From Candidatus Villigracilis proximus (lineage in GTDB: Bacteria; Chloroflexota; Anaerolineae; Anaerolineales; Villigracilaceae): 64,000 nt of DNA. A model generated the notes under the pieces. The model was not told where the DNA came from. It worked only from the letters and a program-made list of their open reading frames with translations, and did no database searches. Positions 24,633 to 32,936 of this stretch are shown here, piece after piece. Within the stretch, counting starts at the first letter, position 1, and the number at the start of each line of letters is the position of its first letter. Made by a program: the position numbers and the translations under genes. The stretch lies in contig JADKBB010000012.1 in assembly GCA_016715195.1 (NCBI GenBank), forward strand, positions 1 through 64,000, in the 5' to 3' direction.

Positions 24633-25106
24633 TTAGTCTAAAAGAGACTGGGGGATGTTTCCGCCATTGGCGGCGATCTGCTTCAAAACTTCCTTGTGAA
24701 GCCAGACATTCATCTTGGCCGAGTCGCTCATCAGATCTTCGGGGCAGCCAAGTTCTTTTGCCAATTCGTTGCGGGCTTCGCGGCTGCTGTCAATATCGAG
24801 GACTTTGAGCAAATCCACGATCGAGACTTTCCAGTTGTAATCTGAGCCAGCGGAAAGTTTTTCGAGTTTGGCAAGCACGTCCACTTCTGAAACGGCGGCT
24901 ACGACAGGTTTCGCAGCTTCGGCAGTGCGGATAGAATCGAAGTCTTCCTTTTCCACCGGAGTTTTTGGTTTTGCGGCAGGTGCAACGGTCATTGGTTTGA
25001 CAGTGGCTGCAGGTTTGGCCGCGGCGGGTGTAGCGGGGGCTGCTGCGGTTTCGGCTTTGTCTTTCTTGAGTCCAAGTTTTTCGAGAATATTGCTGAAGAA
25101 TCCCAT
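24633..25106 (-). CDS. DUF3597-domain protein
   Basis: A 157-residue protein. The N-terminus MGFFSNILEKLGLKKDKAE is an amphipathic helix. An Ala/Pro/Lys-rich linker follows (residues 20-65), then a compact helical domain (about 75-157) with NWKVSIVDLLKVLDIDSS, RNELAKELG and MNVWLHKEVLKQIAANGG, ending SLLD. This matches DUF3597, whose function is unknown. LysM-like N-termini are common in relatives but absent here. AGGAG precedes the ATG. It is divergent from the tetR gene and ends in a strong terminator. Confidence 0.85.
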   Translation of the reverse strand: MGFFSNILEKLGLKKDKAETAAAPATPAAAKPAATVKPMTVAPAAKPKTPVEKEDFDSIRTAEAAKPVVAAVSEVDVLAKLEKLSAGSDYNWKVSIVDLLKVLDIDSSREARNELAKELGCPEDLMSDSAKMNVWLHKEVLKQIAANGGNIPQSLLD

Positions 25107-25352
25107 TGTAGTAACTCCTTTTTTGAACGTTTGATATGATGAAATATAAAACTGATTACAAATAACGTTTGATAATCAATATATTTATTATAACCTGTTG
25201 TCTGTTGTGCAAGGTTAAAAAAAGCGTTAAAGATTTATTTGTATTTCTTCCACGCATAAATATAAAAATAGTCCGCAAAGTACAGAAAAAAATAAGACCA
25301 GATGTCTGTCACATCGTTCCCGGCGGAGAGGCTGAGGAGAGGTGAAATCCAC
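25107..25352. other. Divergent A/T-rich intergenic region
   Basis: About 245 bases between the DUF3597 and tetR genes. No gene was recognised. On the minus strand TTATAATAAATATATT (around 25185) may hold the DUF3597 promoter, but no good -35 was found. Confidence 0.4.
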
Positions 25353-25380
25353 TTGACAAAAAACTGAATCGTCCTATAAT
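25353..25380 (+). promoter_or_regulatory. Promoter of the TetR/ABC efflux operon
   Basis: TTGACA (25353-25358), 16-base spacer, TATAAT (25375-25380): both hexamers are perfect consensus. The transcription start would fall inside the first operator repeat, a layout expected for direct repression. Confidence 0.85.
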
Positions 25381-25428
25381 GTGACCTCGCGGTCATGTGA
25401 CCGTAAGGTCATGTGACTTGGAGGTCAC
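25381..25428 (+). promoter_or_regulatory. Triple 16-bp operator array, probable TetR binding sites
   Basis: Three tandem copies of 16 bp: GTGACCTCGCGGTCAT, GTGACCGTAAGGTCAT and GTGACTTGGAGGTCAC. Each is an inverted repeat of the form TGACC-N4-GGTCA (third copy one mismatch). They begin directly after the -10 box, and the third copy contains the GGAGG ribosome binding site of the regulator gene. Confidence 0.88.
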
Positions 25429-25431
25429 TTT

Positions 25432-26094
25432 ATGCCAAGGCAAACATTTCTCAATCTGCCCCAGGAAAAACGCACCATTATCACCAACGCCGCTGTCGAT
25501 GAATTCGCGGCCTATGGCTTTGAAGCCGCTTCCATTAACCGCATCGTCGCAGCCAGCGGAATTGCCAAGGGAAGTTTCTATCAATACTTTGAAGACAAAA
25601 TGGATGTCTTCCGGCACTTGCTTGATTTGCTGACTCAGGAAAAAGTTGAGTTCTTTAAAGACAAACATCCACCGAGTCCCAGCCAAAGTGTGTTTGATTA
25701 TTTCCGCTGGGTGACAAAAGCAGGCATGGAATTTAATTCCGCCAACCCGCTTATGGTGCAGGCGATCTCTCGCGTATTATTTGTCGAAGGGTTGTACTAC
25801 GGAAAGCTCTTTGCTGAATATCATCAAATGACCCGCGATGGCATCACCGATATGATCCAAAAAGCCATGAAACAGGGTGAGCTCGATCCGAGCATTGATG
25901 TTGAATTGGCGGTCATGATCATTGAGATATGGACCAACGCGATCACCACTTACGTCCTTGATGAAGGCATGAAGCAAAAGGACATTATGAAATGGGTCCG
26001 CTCGGCGAAGACCCAGGAAAAAATTGACAAGCTGTTATATGTAATGGAATATGGTTTACGTAAAACAGAATCGGAATTTGTAGCGAGCTCTTAG
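25432..26094 (+). CDS. TetR-family transcriptional repressor of the efflux operon
   Basis: A 220-residue regulator. Residues 10-55 form the TetR helix-turn-helix (ITNAAVDEFAAYGFEAASI, then GIAKGSFYQYFEDK). The C-terminal helical domain (about 75-215) would bind ligand and dimerise. It is the first gene of an operon with two ABC permeases, an ATPase and two adaptor lipoproteins. The three palindromic repeats in its promoter make autorepression very likely. The inducer is unknown. ATG 25432 follows GGAGG by 7 bases. Confidence 0.9.
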   Translation: MPRQTFLNLPQEKRTIITNAAVDEFAAYGFEAASINRIVAASGIAKGSFYQYFEDKMDVFRHLLDLLTQEKVEFFKDKHPPSPSQSVFDYFRWVTKAGMEFNSANPLMVQAISRVLFVEGLYYGKLFAEYHQMTRDGITDMIQKAMKQGELDPSIDVELAVMIIEIWTNAITTYVLDEGMKQKDIMKWVRSAKTQEKIDKLLYVMEYGLRKTESEFVASS

Positions 26095-26107
26095 AAAGGA
26101 AATCCAA

Positions 26108-27337
26108 ATGACTCTATTTTTGCGTATAGCATGGCGTAACGTCTGGCGGCAACGCCGCAGGACATTTTTGATAGCCATCGGTATGGGAGTGACGATGACT
26201 CTGTTGGTCTTCTACGACGGACTCATCGGCGGTTTCGAACAGGCAATTTATGGCAATGCCATCCAGTTGCTTGGCGGTAATCTTCAAGTCCATGCGCCTG
26301 GGTATAACGAAAAGCTGGGACGAAAACCCTTACTGCCAATGCAGGACCCCGATCTCGTTGTTCAAGCGGCAGAGGCACAATCCAATGTGGTCGTTGCTTC
26401 GAAGCGCATTGTCACCGGCGGATTGGTCACCAATCGCGAAGGCGCGTTTGCGGTCTCGGTCATCGGCGTTGAAACTGACAAGGAAGGGCTGATCACTCCA
26501 GTTGCAGATAATATCTCCAGCGGACGGTACTTAAATCCCGATGATGGCGACCTGATCGTCATCGGTCAGGGACTTGCCACAGCCATGGATATCAAAGTGG
26601 GTGACCGCATCACCATGGTCGGTAACTCGACCCATGAACAAACCCGCCAGCGGACAATGACGGTTGTTGGAATTTATGATGTAGGCGTTCCGTCTATTGA
26701 GAAGACCACAATTTATATTTCACTTGCCGAGGCGCAGGGACTTTTCGGTCTTGAAGGGCAGGTAACCGAAATTGTTATTTCCCTGAAACAGATCGGGCAG
26801 GAACCGCCTGTGATCAAAGCCATCAACGAATTGGCGCCCGGTTATGAAGTGGAAAGTTGGGAAACAAGCATCCCCGACTTGAAAAAAACAATGGATATGA
26901 AAACCGGCGTAATGGGTTATCTCGGCGTATTTATGCTGGGTATTGCTGCCATTGGTATCCTTAACCTGTTGATGATGGCTGTCTTTGAACGTACACGCGA
27001 GATCGGCGTGATCGGCGCAATGGGATTAAAACCACGCGAGATCACATTCCTGTTTTTGCTGGAAGGGACTTTAATTGGCCTAATGGGCGCTGCGATCGGA
27101 GCGGTGTTAGGCACCACGATCAATGGAATCTTTAGCGTAGTCGGAATGAACTACAGCCAATTTGCCGATCTGACTGAATATACCGCCCTGATCAGCGGGA
27201 GCATATACACCCAACTCGTGCCGATGAAAGTGTTGCAGCACGCCATCACCGTTGCTGTCATTTCCGCGCTTGCTGCGTTGTATCCCGCCATGGAAGCATC
27301 AAGGCGTGAACCGGCTGAAGCGCTGCATTATGTTTAA
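26108..27337 (+). CDS. ABC transporter permease, FtsX/MacB type (first of two)
   Basis: A 409-residue permease with the four-helix MacB/LolCE topology: N-terminal helix after an RNVWRQRRRTFLIA basic motif, a large extracytoplasmic domain (about residues 45-275), then three C-terminal helices from GYLGVFMLGIAAIGILNLLM with the FERTREIGVIGAMGLKPREI cytoplasmic loop typical of FtsX permeases. Such proteins act mechanically on substrates or export them with an adaptor. AAGGA precedes the ATG, 13 bases after the tetR stop. It is paralogous to the next permease. Confidence 0.88.
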   Translation: MTLFLRIAWRNVWRQRRRTFLIAIGMGVTMTLLVFYDGLIGGFEQAIYGNAIQLLGGNLQVHAPGYNEKLGRKPLLPMQDPDLVVQAAEAQSNVVVASKRIVTGGLVTNREGAFAVSVIGVETDKEGLITPVADNISSGRYLNPDDGDLIVIGQGLATAMDIKVGDRITMVGNSTHEQTRQRTMTVVGIYDVGVPSIEKTTIYISLAEAQGLFGLEGQVTEIVISLKQIGQEPPVIKAINELAPGYEVESWETSIPDLKKTMDMKTGVMGYLGVFMLGIAAIGILNLLMMAVFERTREIGVIGAMGLKPREITFLFLLEGTLIGLMGAAIGAVLGTTINGIFSVVGMNYSQFADLTEYTALISGSIYTQLVPMKVLQHAITVAVISALAALYPAMEASRREPAEALHYV

Positions 27338-27340
27338 TAA

Positions 27341-27435
27341 AAACCTAACAGGTTTTCACGGAGCCTTTCCAAAAAGAGTTCTGCGAATACAAAAGTGTCT
27401 GCTCGTCAGATACCTAAATAAAACCTGTCAGGTTT
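27341..27435. repeat. AAACCTGTCAGGTTT-type repeat pair between the permease genes
   Basis: AAACCTAACAGGTTT (about 27343) and AAACCTGTCAGGTTT (about 27421) flank a stretch of about 65 bases. Each copy is a near-perfect palindrome. The second copy ends directly before the GGAG of the next gene. Confidence 0.75.
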
Positions 27436-27448
27436 GGAGAAAAATCTT

Positions 27449-28669
27449 ATGATGAATTATTTTAAAATGGCATATCGCAATTTAGGCAGACATCGCCGCC
27501 GCACATTTCTTTCGACGCTGGCACTTGCCATGGGAACAGCGTTATTAATGTTCATTGCCGCTTTCTTTCAAGGCGAAATGCGCAGTTCCATGGAAACCAC
27601 CCTGCGCCTTAACACCGGTCATCTTCAAGTTAAGAATGCAAATTACGATCCCGATAAACTCAGCGTCGCCTGGGAATATCTGATCGAGAACCCGGAGCAG
27701 GTTGCAGCGCAGATTGAAGCGTTGGGTCAGGTCCAGTCTGCGACTCCGCGCTTGCTCGCAAGCGGAATCGTATCAGCCTCAGATGAATCGGTTGGCGTCC
27801 AGATCATGGGCATTGTCCCTGATTCTTCAGCAAATGATCCCTATCGTGATGGTCTGGTATCTGGTGATTTTTTAACTGCGGATGATCGCGAAGGAATCGT
27901 GATCGGATATCCGCTGGCAGAGAGTTTGGGGCTGAACGTTGGCGATCAACTTAATCTGCTGGTGAATACATCCGAAGGCAATGTGGATGAGCAAAAATTT
28001 ACGGTGCGCGGCATCTTTTCAACTGGCACAACCTCCTACGATAAAGGCGTTGTCTTTCTGCCGCTCGCCAAGGCGCAGTCGTTTTCAGGTGCAACGAATC
28101 ATGCCAGTATGATTTTCATTCTTTTGAAAGACCGCGAACAGGCAGATGTTGTTGCTGCCGCGATTCAAGGTGAAGGATATAAAGTTGAGACCTGGCGCGA
28201 GTTGAACGAACTGCTTGTGCTGGTCAATGATTTTTCAAATGCCTATCTCACGATTATCAATTTGATCATCCTCGGCGTAACCGCTACGGTCATCGTCAAC
28301 ACCCTGCTCATGTCTGTCTTTGAACGCACACGTGAGATCGGAATCCTTTCTGCGATTGGCATGAAGGGACGGCAGATCATCGCTCTGTTTCTCGCGGAAG
28401 CCACCTTGCTGGCTTTGAGCGGAATCACTTTTGGCTCGTTGATCGGTTGGGCGCTCTCTGCCTACTTTAGCAAAGTCGGTGTTTACTTTGGAGATCTGGG
28501 TATGAGCAAGGACATGCTCCTCAATGACCGCATCTACACCGAGCTGACACTTGACTCTGCAATTAATTTGATCGTCACCGCATTTATCATTACCATCATC
28601 GCTTCACTCTATCCCGCGCGGATGGCTTCACGTATGGAGCCTGTTGAAGCTCTGCACGGCGCACAATAA
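27449..28669 (+). CDS. ABC transporter permease, FtsX/MacB type (second of two)
   Basis: A 406-residue paralogue of the preceding permease with the same order: basic N-terminal motif (AYRNLGRHRRRTFLSTLALA), helix, extracytoplasmic domain (about residues 40-265), and three C-terminal helices with FERTREIGILSAIGMKGRQI between the first two. The pair would form a heterodimeric membrane domain. GGAG (27436-27439) lies 9 bases before ATG 27449. A second ATG follows at once (27452). It is separated from the first permease by about 110 bases of repeat DNA, unusual for this operon. Confidence 0.88.
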   Translation: MMNYFKMAYRNLGRHRRRTFLSTLALAMGTALLMFIAAFFQGEMRSSMETTLRLNTGHLQVKNANYDPDKLSVAWEYLIENPEQVAAQIEALGQVQSATPRLLASGIVSASDESVGVQIMGIVPDSSANDPYRDGLVSGDFLTADDREGIVIGYPLAESLGLNVGDQLNLLVNTSEGNVDEQKFTVRGIFSTGTTSYDKGVVFLPLAKAQSFSGATNHASMIFILLKDREQADVVAAAIQGEGYKVETWRELNELLVLVNDFSNAYLTIINLIILGVTATVIVNTLLMSVFERTREIGILSAIGMKGRQIIALFLAEATLLALSGITFGSLIGWALSAYFSKVGVYFGDLGMSKDMLLNDRIYTELTLDSAINLIVTAFIITIIASLYPARMASRMEPVEALHGAQ

Positions 28670-28681
28670 AGGAGAAATATC

Positions 28682-29365
28682 ATGGAAGTCGCAAAATTAA
28701 CAGATGTCACCCGCGTATATAAAATCGGTGAACTTGAAACTCGTGCCTTGAACGGCGTCAGCATAACCATTAATGACGGCGAATTTACCTCTTTGGTAGG
28801 TCCTTCCGGCTCGGGCAAAACCACTCTTTTACAACTCATTGGCTGTCTTGACCAGCCAACATCGGGCAAGGTCATTATCAATGGAAAAGAAACCACTAAC
28901 TTAAATCGCAACCAACGCGCTGATCTACGCAAAGAGGCGATTGGTTTTGTGTTCCAATTTTTTGCACTGATCCCCACACTCACTGCCTACGAAAACGTGG
29001 AAATGCCGCTTCTGCTTAACGGCAAGAGTCCCGCAGAACGCAAACAGCGTGTGATGGAATTACTCGCAGCAGTGGATGTGGCGAATCGTGCGCATCATCG
29101 CCCCGATCAACTCTCCGGCGGACAACAGCAGCGCATCGCTGTCGCCCGAGCGCTTGCTACAAATCCCAAGCTGATTCTAGCTGACGAACCCACTGCCAAC
29201 CTTGATACTGAAAACGGCAAGCAGGTGATGGATCTTATGCAAAAGCTAAATAAAGAAACAGGCGTCACTTTTGTATTCGCCACACACGATCCGCGCGTTA
29301 TCAGCTACGCCAATCGTGTGGTGACTTTACAGGATGGCTTGATTACCAATGACTCAAAGGCATAA
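28682..29365 (+). CDS. ABC transporter ATP-binding protein, LolD/MacB type
   Basis: A 227-residue ATPase. Walker A is GPSGSGKTTLL (from residue 40), the Q-loop lies in IGFVFQFFALIPTLTAYENV, the signature is LSGGQQQRIAVARAL (from residue 144), Walker B is LILADEPTANLD and the H-loop is FATHD. Members of this subfamily power FtsX-type permeases. It starts 12 bases after the permease stop with AAGGAGA upstream. It completes the core transporter of the TetR-controlled operon. Confidence 0.92.
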   Translation: MEVAKLTDVTRVYKIGELETRALNGVSITINDGEFTSLVGPSGSGKTTLLQLIGCLDQPTSGKVIINGKETTNLNRNQRADLRKEAIGFVFQFFALIPTLTAYENVEMPLLLNGKSPAERKQRVMELLAAVDVANRAHHRPDQLSGGQQQRIAVARALATNPKLILADEPTANLDTENGKQVMDLMQKLNKETGVTFVFATHDPRVISYANRVVTLQDGLITNDSKA

Positions 29366-29464
29366 AACGGCTCCTTGATAAAACCTGTGCAAAACCTGTG
29401 CAATCTGGTAGAATTTATTTATAACTTACAATCACGCTAGAGATAGCGCATGGAGAAAAAATTA

Positions 29465-30253
29465 ATGAAAAAAGTATTTTGGGTATTAACCACCACACTG
29501 GCGCTTGTGCTTACCGCCTGTGGTTCGTCTGCTACACCAACGGCTATTGCCACAGTGTCGCTTGATTCGGCTTCGCAGCCTTCCTCTTCATCCGGGAATG
29601 CATCTGCTTCGGCGGTTGTCGTCCCAATGCAAAAAGTGGAGTTGGCTTTCCCGACCCTCGGCGCTGTTAAAACTGTTGAGGTCGCCGAAGGTGATTCAGT
29701 AACCGCGAACCAGCCTCTGGTCACGTTGGATACGTCGATCCTTGAGTCGCGCATAAAAGAAGCTGAGTCCAATGTCATTATCGCGCAGACCAACGTCACC
29801 TATCTTAAGCGTTCAGGCACAACCCCTGAAAGACTCGATGCCGCGCTGGCCGATGTGCAGCGTGCTCAAGCCGCAGTGGATATTGCCAAAGCGCAGCTCG
29901 CACAGACCACACTTGCCGCGCCTTTCGATGGCACAATCGCTTCGGTTGAAATTTCACCCGCTGAAATTGCCAACCCCGGCCAGATCATCATTGTGATGGG
30001 CGACCTTTCAAAATTCCAGATTGAAACCACCGACCTCAGCGAAAAAAATGTAACCTCGGTGCAGATCGGTCAGAGCGTAACCATTTTCATTGATGCGCTC
30101 GACACAGAATTCAGCGGCAAGGTTAGTGATATTGCGCGCGTTTCTGAAACCGTTGGCGGCGATGTTGTTTATAAAGTAACCATTGATTTTGACTCTCAAC
30201 CCGAAGGCTTGCGCTGGGGCATGAGTGCTGAAGTGAATATTGAAACGAAATAG
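29465..30253 (+). CDS. Periplasmic-adaptor-like lipoprotein (HlyD/MacA family), copy 1
   Basis: A 262-residue lipoprotein: signal MKKVFWVLTTTLALVLTACG with lipobox LTAC, then a Ser-rich linker. The body has the adaptor layout: first half of a lipoyl/barrel-sandwich domain (VKTVEVAEGDSVTANQPLVTLD), a short helical hairpin, second half (TTLAAPFDGTIASVEI) and a beta-barrel domain. GGAG (29451-29454) supports ATG 29465 over 29450. It probably links the ABC permeases to the envelope outside. It is a paralogue of the next gene. Confidence 0.85.
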   Translation: MKKVFWVLTTTLALVLTACGSSATPTAIATVSLDSASQPSSSSGNASASAVVVPMQKVELAFPTLGAVKTVEVAEGDSVTANQPLVTLDTSILESRIKEAESNVIIAQTNVTYLKRSGTTPERLDAALADVQRAQAAVDIAKAQLAQTTLAAPFDGTIASVEISPAEIANPGQIIIVMGDLSKFQIETTDLSEKNVTSVQIGQSVTIFIDALDTEFSGKVSDIARVSETVGGDVVYKVTIDFDSQPEGLRWGMSAEVNIETK

Positions 30254-30263
30254 CGAGACTCCC

Positions 30264-31058
30264 ATGAAGAAATTTTTTTGGACTGTGCTGCTCGCCCTGA
30301 CTGTGACACTCGCAGCTTGTAGCAGCGCGCCAACCGCAACTCCGCTTCCTTCCGCGCCGGCAACTGCTTCTGCTCCAACAGGCTTGATCTTATCTGGGGG
30401 TGTGGTGGCATCTGCTGAAGCCGTGCCCGCGCAGGATACACAGATGAGTTTTCTGGTCTCTGCACCAGTGCAGGAAGTGCTCGTCAAAGAAGGTGACATG
30501 GTAACAGCCGGACAACCGCTGTTGACCTTGTATTCCCCTGATCTTGAGCTATCCGTTACCTCAGCTGAACTTGCTGTGCAGTCTGCCGAACTCGAACATC
30601 AATATTGGATTTTACGCAATGACCGCACGCCAGAACGGCGCGATCGGGCCAAAGCCGAGCTTGATGGTGTGATCGCAAAACTGGAAACAGCAAAGGCTTC
30701 ATTCGCTCAAACCACACTCGTTGCTCCTTTTGACGCAACAGTGATTAACATTAAAATTCAACCCGGCGAATTTGCGCAAGCCGGCCAGGTTGTGATCGTA
30801 TTGGGCGACCTTGCACACTTGCAGATCAAAACTACTGACTTAAGCGAACGTGATATTCCTTCTGTGCAGGTGGGTCAAAATGCAAATATATACATCGAAG
30901 CATTGGATGTCACTGTCACAGGCAAGGTTATACATATTTCTCCCGTTGCCGAAACCGTTGGCGGCGATGTTGTTTATCCCGTAACCATTGAGTTGGATGA
31001 ACAGCCCGCTGGTTTGCTCTGGGGCATGACCGCCGAAGTGGAGATCGTGGTTGAGTAG
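30264..31058 (+). CDS. Periplasmic-adaptor-like lipoprotein (HlyD/MacA family), copy 2
   Basis: A 264-residue lipoprotein: MKKFFWTVLLALTVTLAACSS with lipobox LAAC. The domain order equals copy 1, with VQEVLVKEGDMVTAGQPLLTL and TTLVAPFDATVINIKI as the two lipoyl halves and ETVGGDVVYPVTIELDEQP shared almost word for word with copy 1 near the C-terminus. A recent-to-moderate tandem duplication is likely. ATG 30264 is used because the signal peptide begins there; the longer frame from TTG 30240 overlaps the stop of copy 1. No TolC-like partner gene is present nearby. Confidence 0.85.
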   Translation: MKKFFWTVLLALTVTLAACSSAPTATPLPSAPATASAPTGLILSGGVVASAEAVPAQDTQMSFLVSAPVQEVLVKEGDMVTAGQPLLTLYSPDLELSVTSAELAVQSAELEHQYWILRNDRTPERRDRAKAELDGVIAKLETAKASFAQTTLVAPFDATVINIKIQPGEFAQAGQVVIVLGDLAHLQIKTTDLSERDIPSVQVGQNANIYIEALDVTVTGKVIHISPVAETVGGDVVYPVTIELDEQPAGLLWGMTAEVEIVVE

Positions 31059-31059
31059 C

Positions 31060-31185
31060 TAGCGCGGTAATTAGTAAATAGTAATTAGTAATCAGGTAGA
31101 CAGGTAATGTGTGGATTAATTTTCATGCACTCACTTGTCTACTTTTTTCTTATCAACTTTTTACTTATTTACTTTTTACTTTCCT
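31060..31185. repeat. Facing arrays of AGTAAT and TTTACTT words
   Basis: 31063-31095 contains repeated GTAATTAGTAA words, and 31140-31185 contains their rough complements (CTTATC, TTTTTACTTATTTACTTTTTAC). GTAGACAG faces CTTGTCTAC. The arrays would form a loose long hairpin. A possible promoter with TATACT follows near 31187, before the GH4 gene. Confidence 0.65.
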
Positions 31186-31216
31186 TGTATACTTTGACCA
31201 ATAAAGGAGAACTCAC

Positions 31217-32602
31217 ATGACCATTATCACTGTCATCGGCGCAGGCAGCGCATCATTTGGAGAGAATACACTCTCCGCTTTATTGCGTTCCGAAAAACTA
31301 AAAGGCTCCACGCTGCGACTTGTAGATCGTAACGCGCAAAGTCTTGATATTGTTTACAGACTCACGAATCGTTTAAACAAGGAATGGAATGCAGGCTTCA
31401 CAGTCAGCGCGCATACAAATCATAAAGATGCACTGGATGGCGCAAATTTCGTTGTCTCGGCCATTGAAGTCGGTCCGCGCGAAGAATTGTGGAAATCAGA
31501 TTACGAAATCACCTTGAAGTACGGCGTGCATCAACCCTACGCAGAAAACGGCGGCCCCGGAGGATTTATCCACACGGCACGCAATATCATGCCGCTCATG
31601 GAAATTGTCCGCGATATGGAGCAGGTTTGCCCCGATGCTTGGTTCATTAATTTTACAAACCCCATGGTGCGGATTTGCGATGCGGTTAATCGTCACAGCA
31701 AAATAAAAGTGGTTGGTTTGTGTCATCAAATATATACCGGCTATACAATGGTGGGCGTTGCGCTTGCAAAAGAACTCGGCATTCAAATTCCCGATGGCCT
31801 TGAAGGCATGCACGCCGATATCATGCAGCATCCGCTGCAGCAGATGATTCGGCAGCAAGTCGTCCCGTTGATCGATATCCGCGCCGCAGGGACAAATCAC
31901 TTTTCGTGGATACTGTCTGTTCACGACAAGCGCACAGGCGAGGATTTATATCCGCTTTTGCGAAAACGTTTCTTCGAACTGGATGAAAAATTCGAGCCGC
32001 TCACACGCCGCATCTTTCGTGACTTTGGCCTGTTCCCCGTCCCTGGAGATACTCACCTGTGTGAATACCTGCCGTGGATGAGCGACCCCGTCACAAAGCC
32101 GTGGGATAAGTTCAATATCCGCTTGTATGATTGGGAAATGATGGCGAGCTTGCGTGATTTCAGCCTTGATCGACTAAATGAAATGGCAAACAGTGAAATG
32201 ACCGTTGAAGGCCTGCTCGATGCCGATTCTGAAGGCGCGCTGGAAATGATCGAAAATATTTCACATGCGAGTAATCATTATCACCTTGCTGCCAACCTGC
32301 CGAATGTGGGACAGATCAGCAACCTGCCTCACGGCGCAATTGTTGAAACACCGGTCATGGTGGATGGCTCAGGGATTCATCCCGTGCATATGGGTGCGCT
32401 GCCTGAACCGATCGCGGAATTATGCCGCCGTGAATTGATGGTCGCGCAGTTGGGCGTTGATGCCGCTGTTGAAGGGAGTTATGAAAAGGCATTGCAATGC
32501 CTTTTGCTTGATCCTGTGATCCGCGATCTTGATTCTGCAAAACTTATTCTGGATGATTATCTAAAAACATACAGAGAACATCTTCCGCAGTTTTGGAGAT
32601 AG
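31217..32602 (+). CDS. Glycoside hydrolase family 4 enzyme (alpha-galactosidase/alpha-glucosidase type)
   Basis: A 461-residue cytosolic enzyme. The N-terminus ITVIGAGSASFGENTL is the GH4 NAD-binding motif. AENGGPGGFIHTARNI and FINFTNPM are further signatures. C169 in GLCHQ and a downstream histidine (GTNHFSW) are the expected Mn2+ ligands. GH4 enzymes use an NAD-dependent oxidation-elimination mechanism on alpha- or beta-glycosides. The nearby galactokinase gene favours an alpha-galactosidase role, but this is inference. AAAGGAGA precedes ATG 31217. Confidence 0.88.
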   Translation: MTIITVIGAGSASFGENTLSALLRSEKLKGSTLRLVDRNAQSLDIVYRLTNRLNKEWNAGFTVSAHTNHKDALDGANFVVSAIEVGPREELWKSDYEITLKYGVHQPYAENGGPGGFIHTARNIMPLMEIVRDMEQVCPDAWFINFTNPMVRICDAVNRHSKIKVVGLCHQIYTGYTMVGVALAKELGIQIPDGLEGMHADIMQHPLQQMIRQQVVPLIDIRAAGTNHFSWILSVHDKRTGEDLYPLLRKRFFELDEKFEPLTRRIFRDFGLFPVPGDTHLCEYLPWMSDPVTKPWDKFNIRLYDWEMMASLRDFSLDRLNEMANSEMTVEGLLDADSEGALEMIENISHASNHYHLAANLPNVGQISNLPHGAIVETPVMVDGSGIHPVHMGALPEPIAELCRRELMVAQLGVDAAVEGSYEKALQCLLLDPVIRDLDSAKLILDDYLKTYREHLPQFWR

Positions 32603-32617
32603 TACAAATTTCTTTGA

Positions 32618-32680
32618 ATGCCTTACAGTTAAGGCATGTTTATGTAAGAGACACGGAGCGATTCTTCGTGTCTCTTTTCT
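32618..32680 (+). terminator. Two hairpins after the GH4 gene, second a Rho-independent terminator
   Basis: ATGCCTTA/TAAGGCAT forms a small hairpin at 32618-32637. AAGAGACACG (32646-32655) pairs with CGTGTCTCTT (32667-32676), followed by TTCTT. The second is the better terminator. Confidence 0.8.
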
Positions 32681-32936
32681 TAAAAACGTTAAAGACCTTA
32701 AAAACCTTAATGAAAAAATATGAATAAAAATAAAAACAACTCATGATATTTTAAGATAATTGTATATTCAAAAACCTTTACATAAATCAATATATAGATA
32801 CAATGGATATGTAGATAATAATTTTTTGTGTTTAATAACTTCAATTGTAAAAAATATTAAGTGATAAAAATAAAATCATGCAATTGAATAGATAATAAGA
32901 TAATAAAAATAAAAAGAAAACAATAAAGGAAAGATT
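32681..32936 (+). promoter_or_regulatory. Very A/T-rich upstream region of the ATP-grasp gene
   Basis: About 250 bases made almost wholly of A and T, rich in AATAAAAATAAAA words, in clear contrast to the surrounding DNA. No gene was recognised. AAAGGAAAG before ATG 32937 is the ribosome binding site. The region could hold an UP-element-rich promoter or a binding site for a nucleoid protein; several TATAAT-like words make a single promoter call unsafe. Confidence 0.45.
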
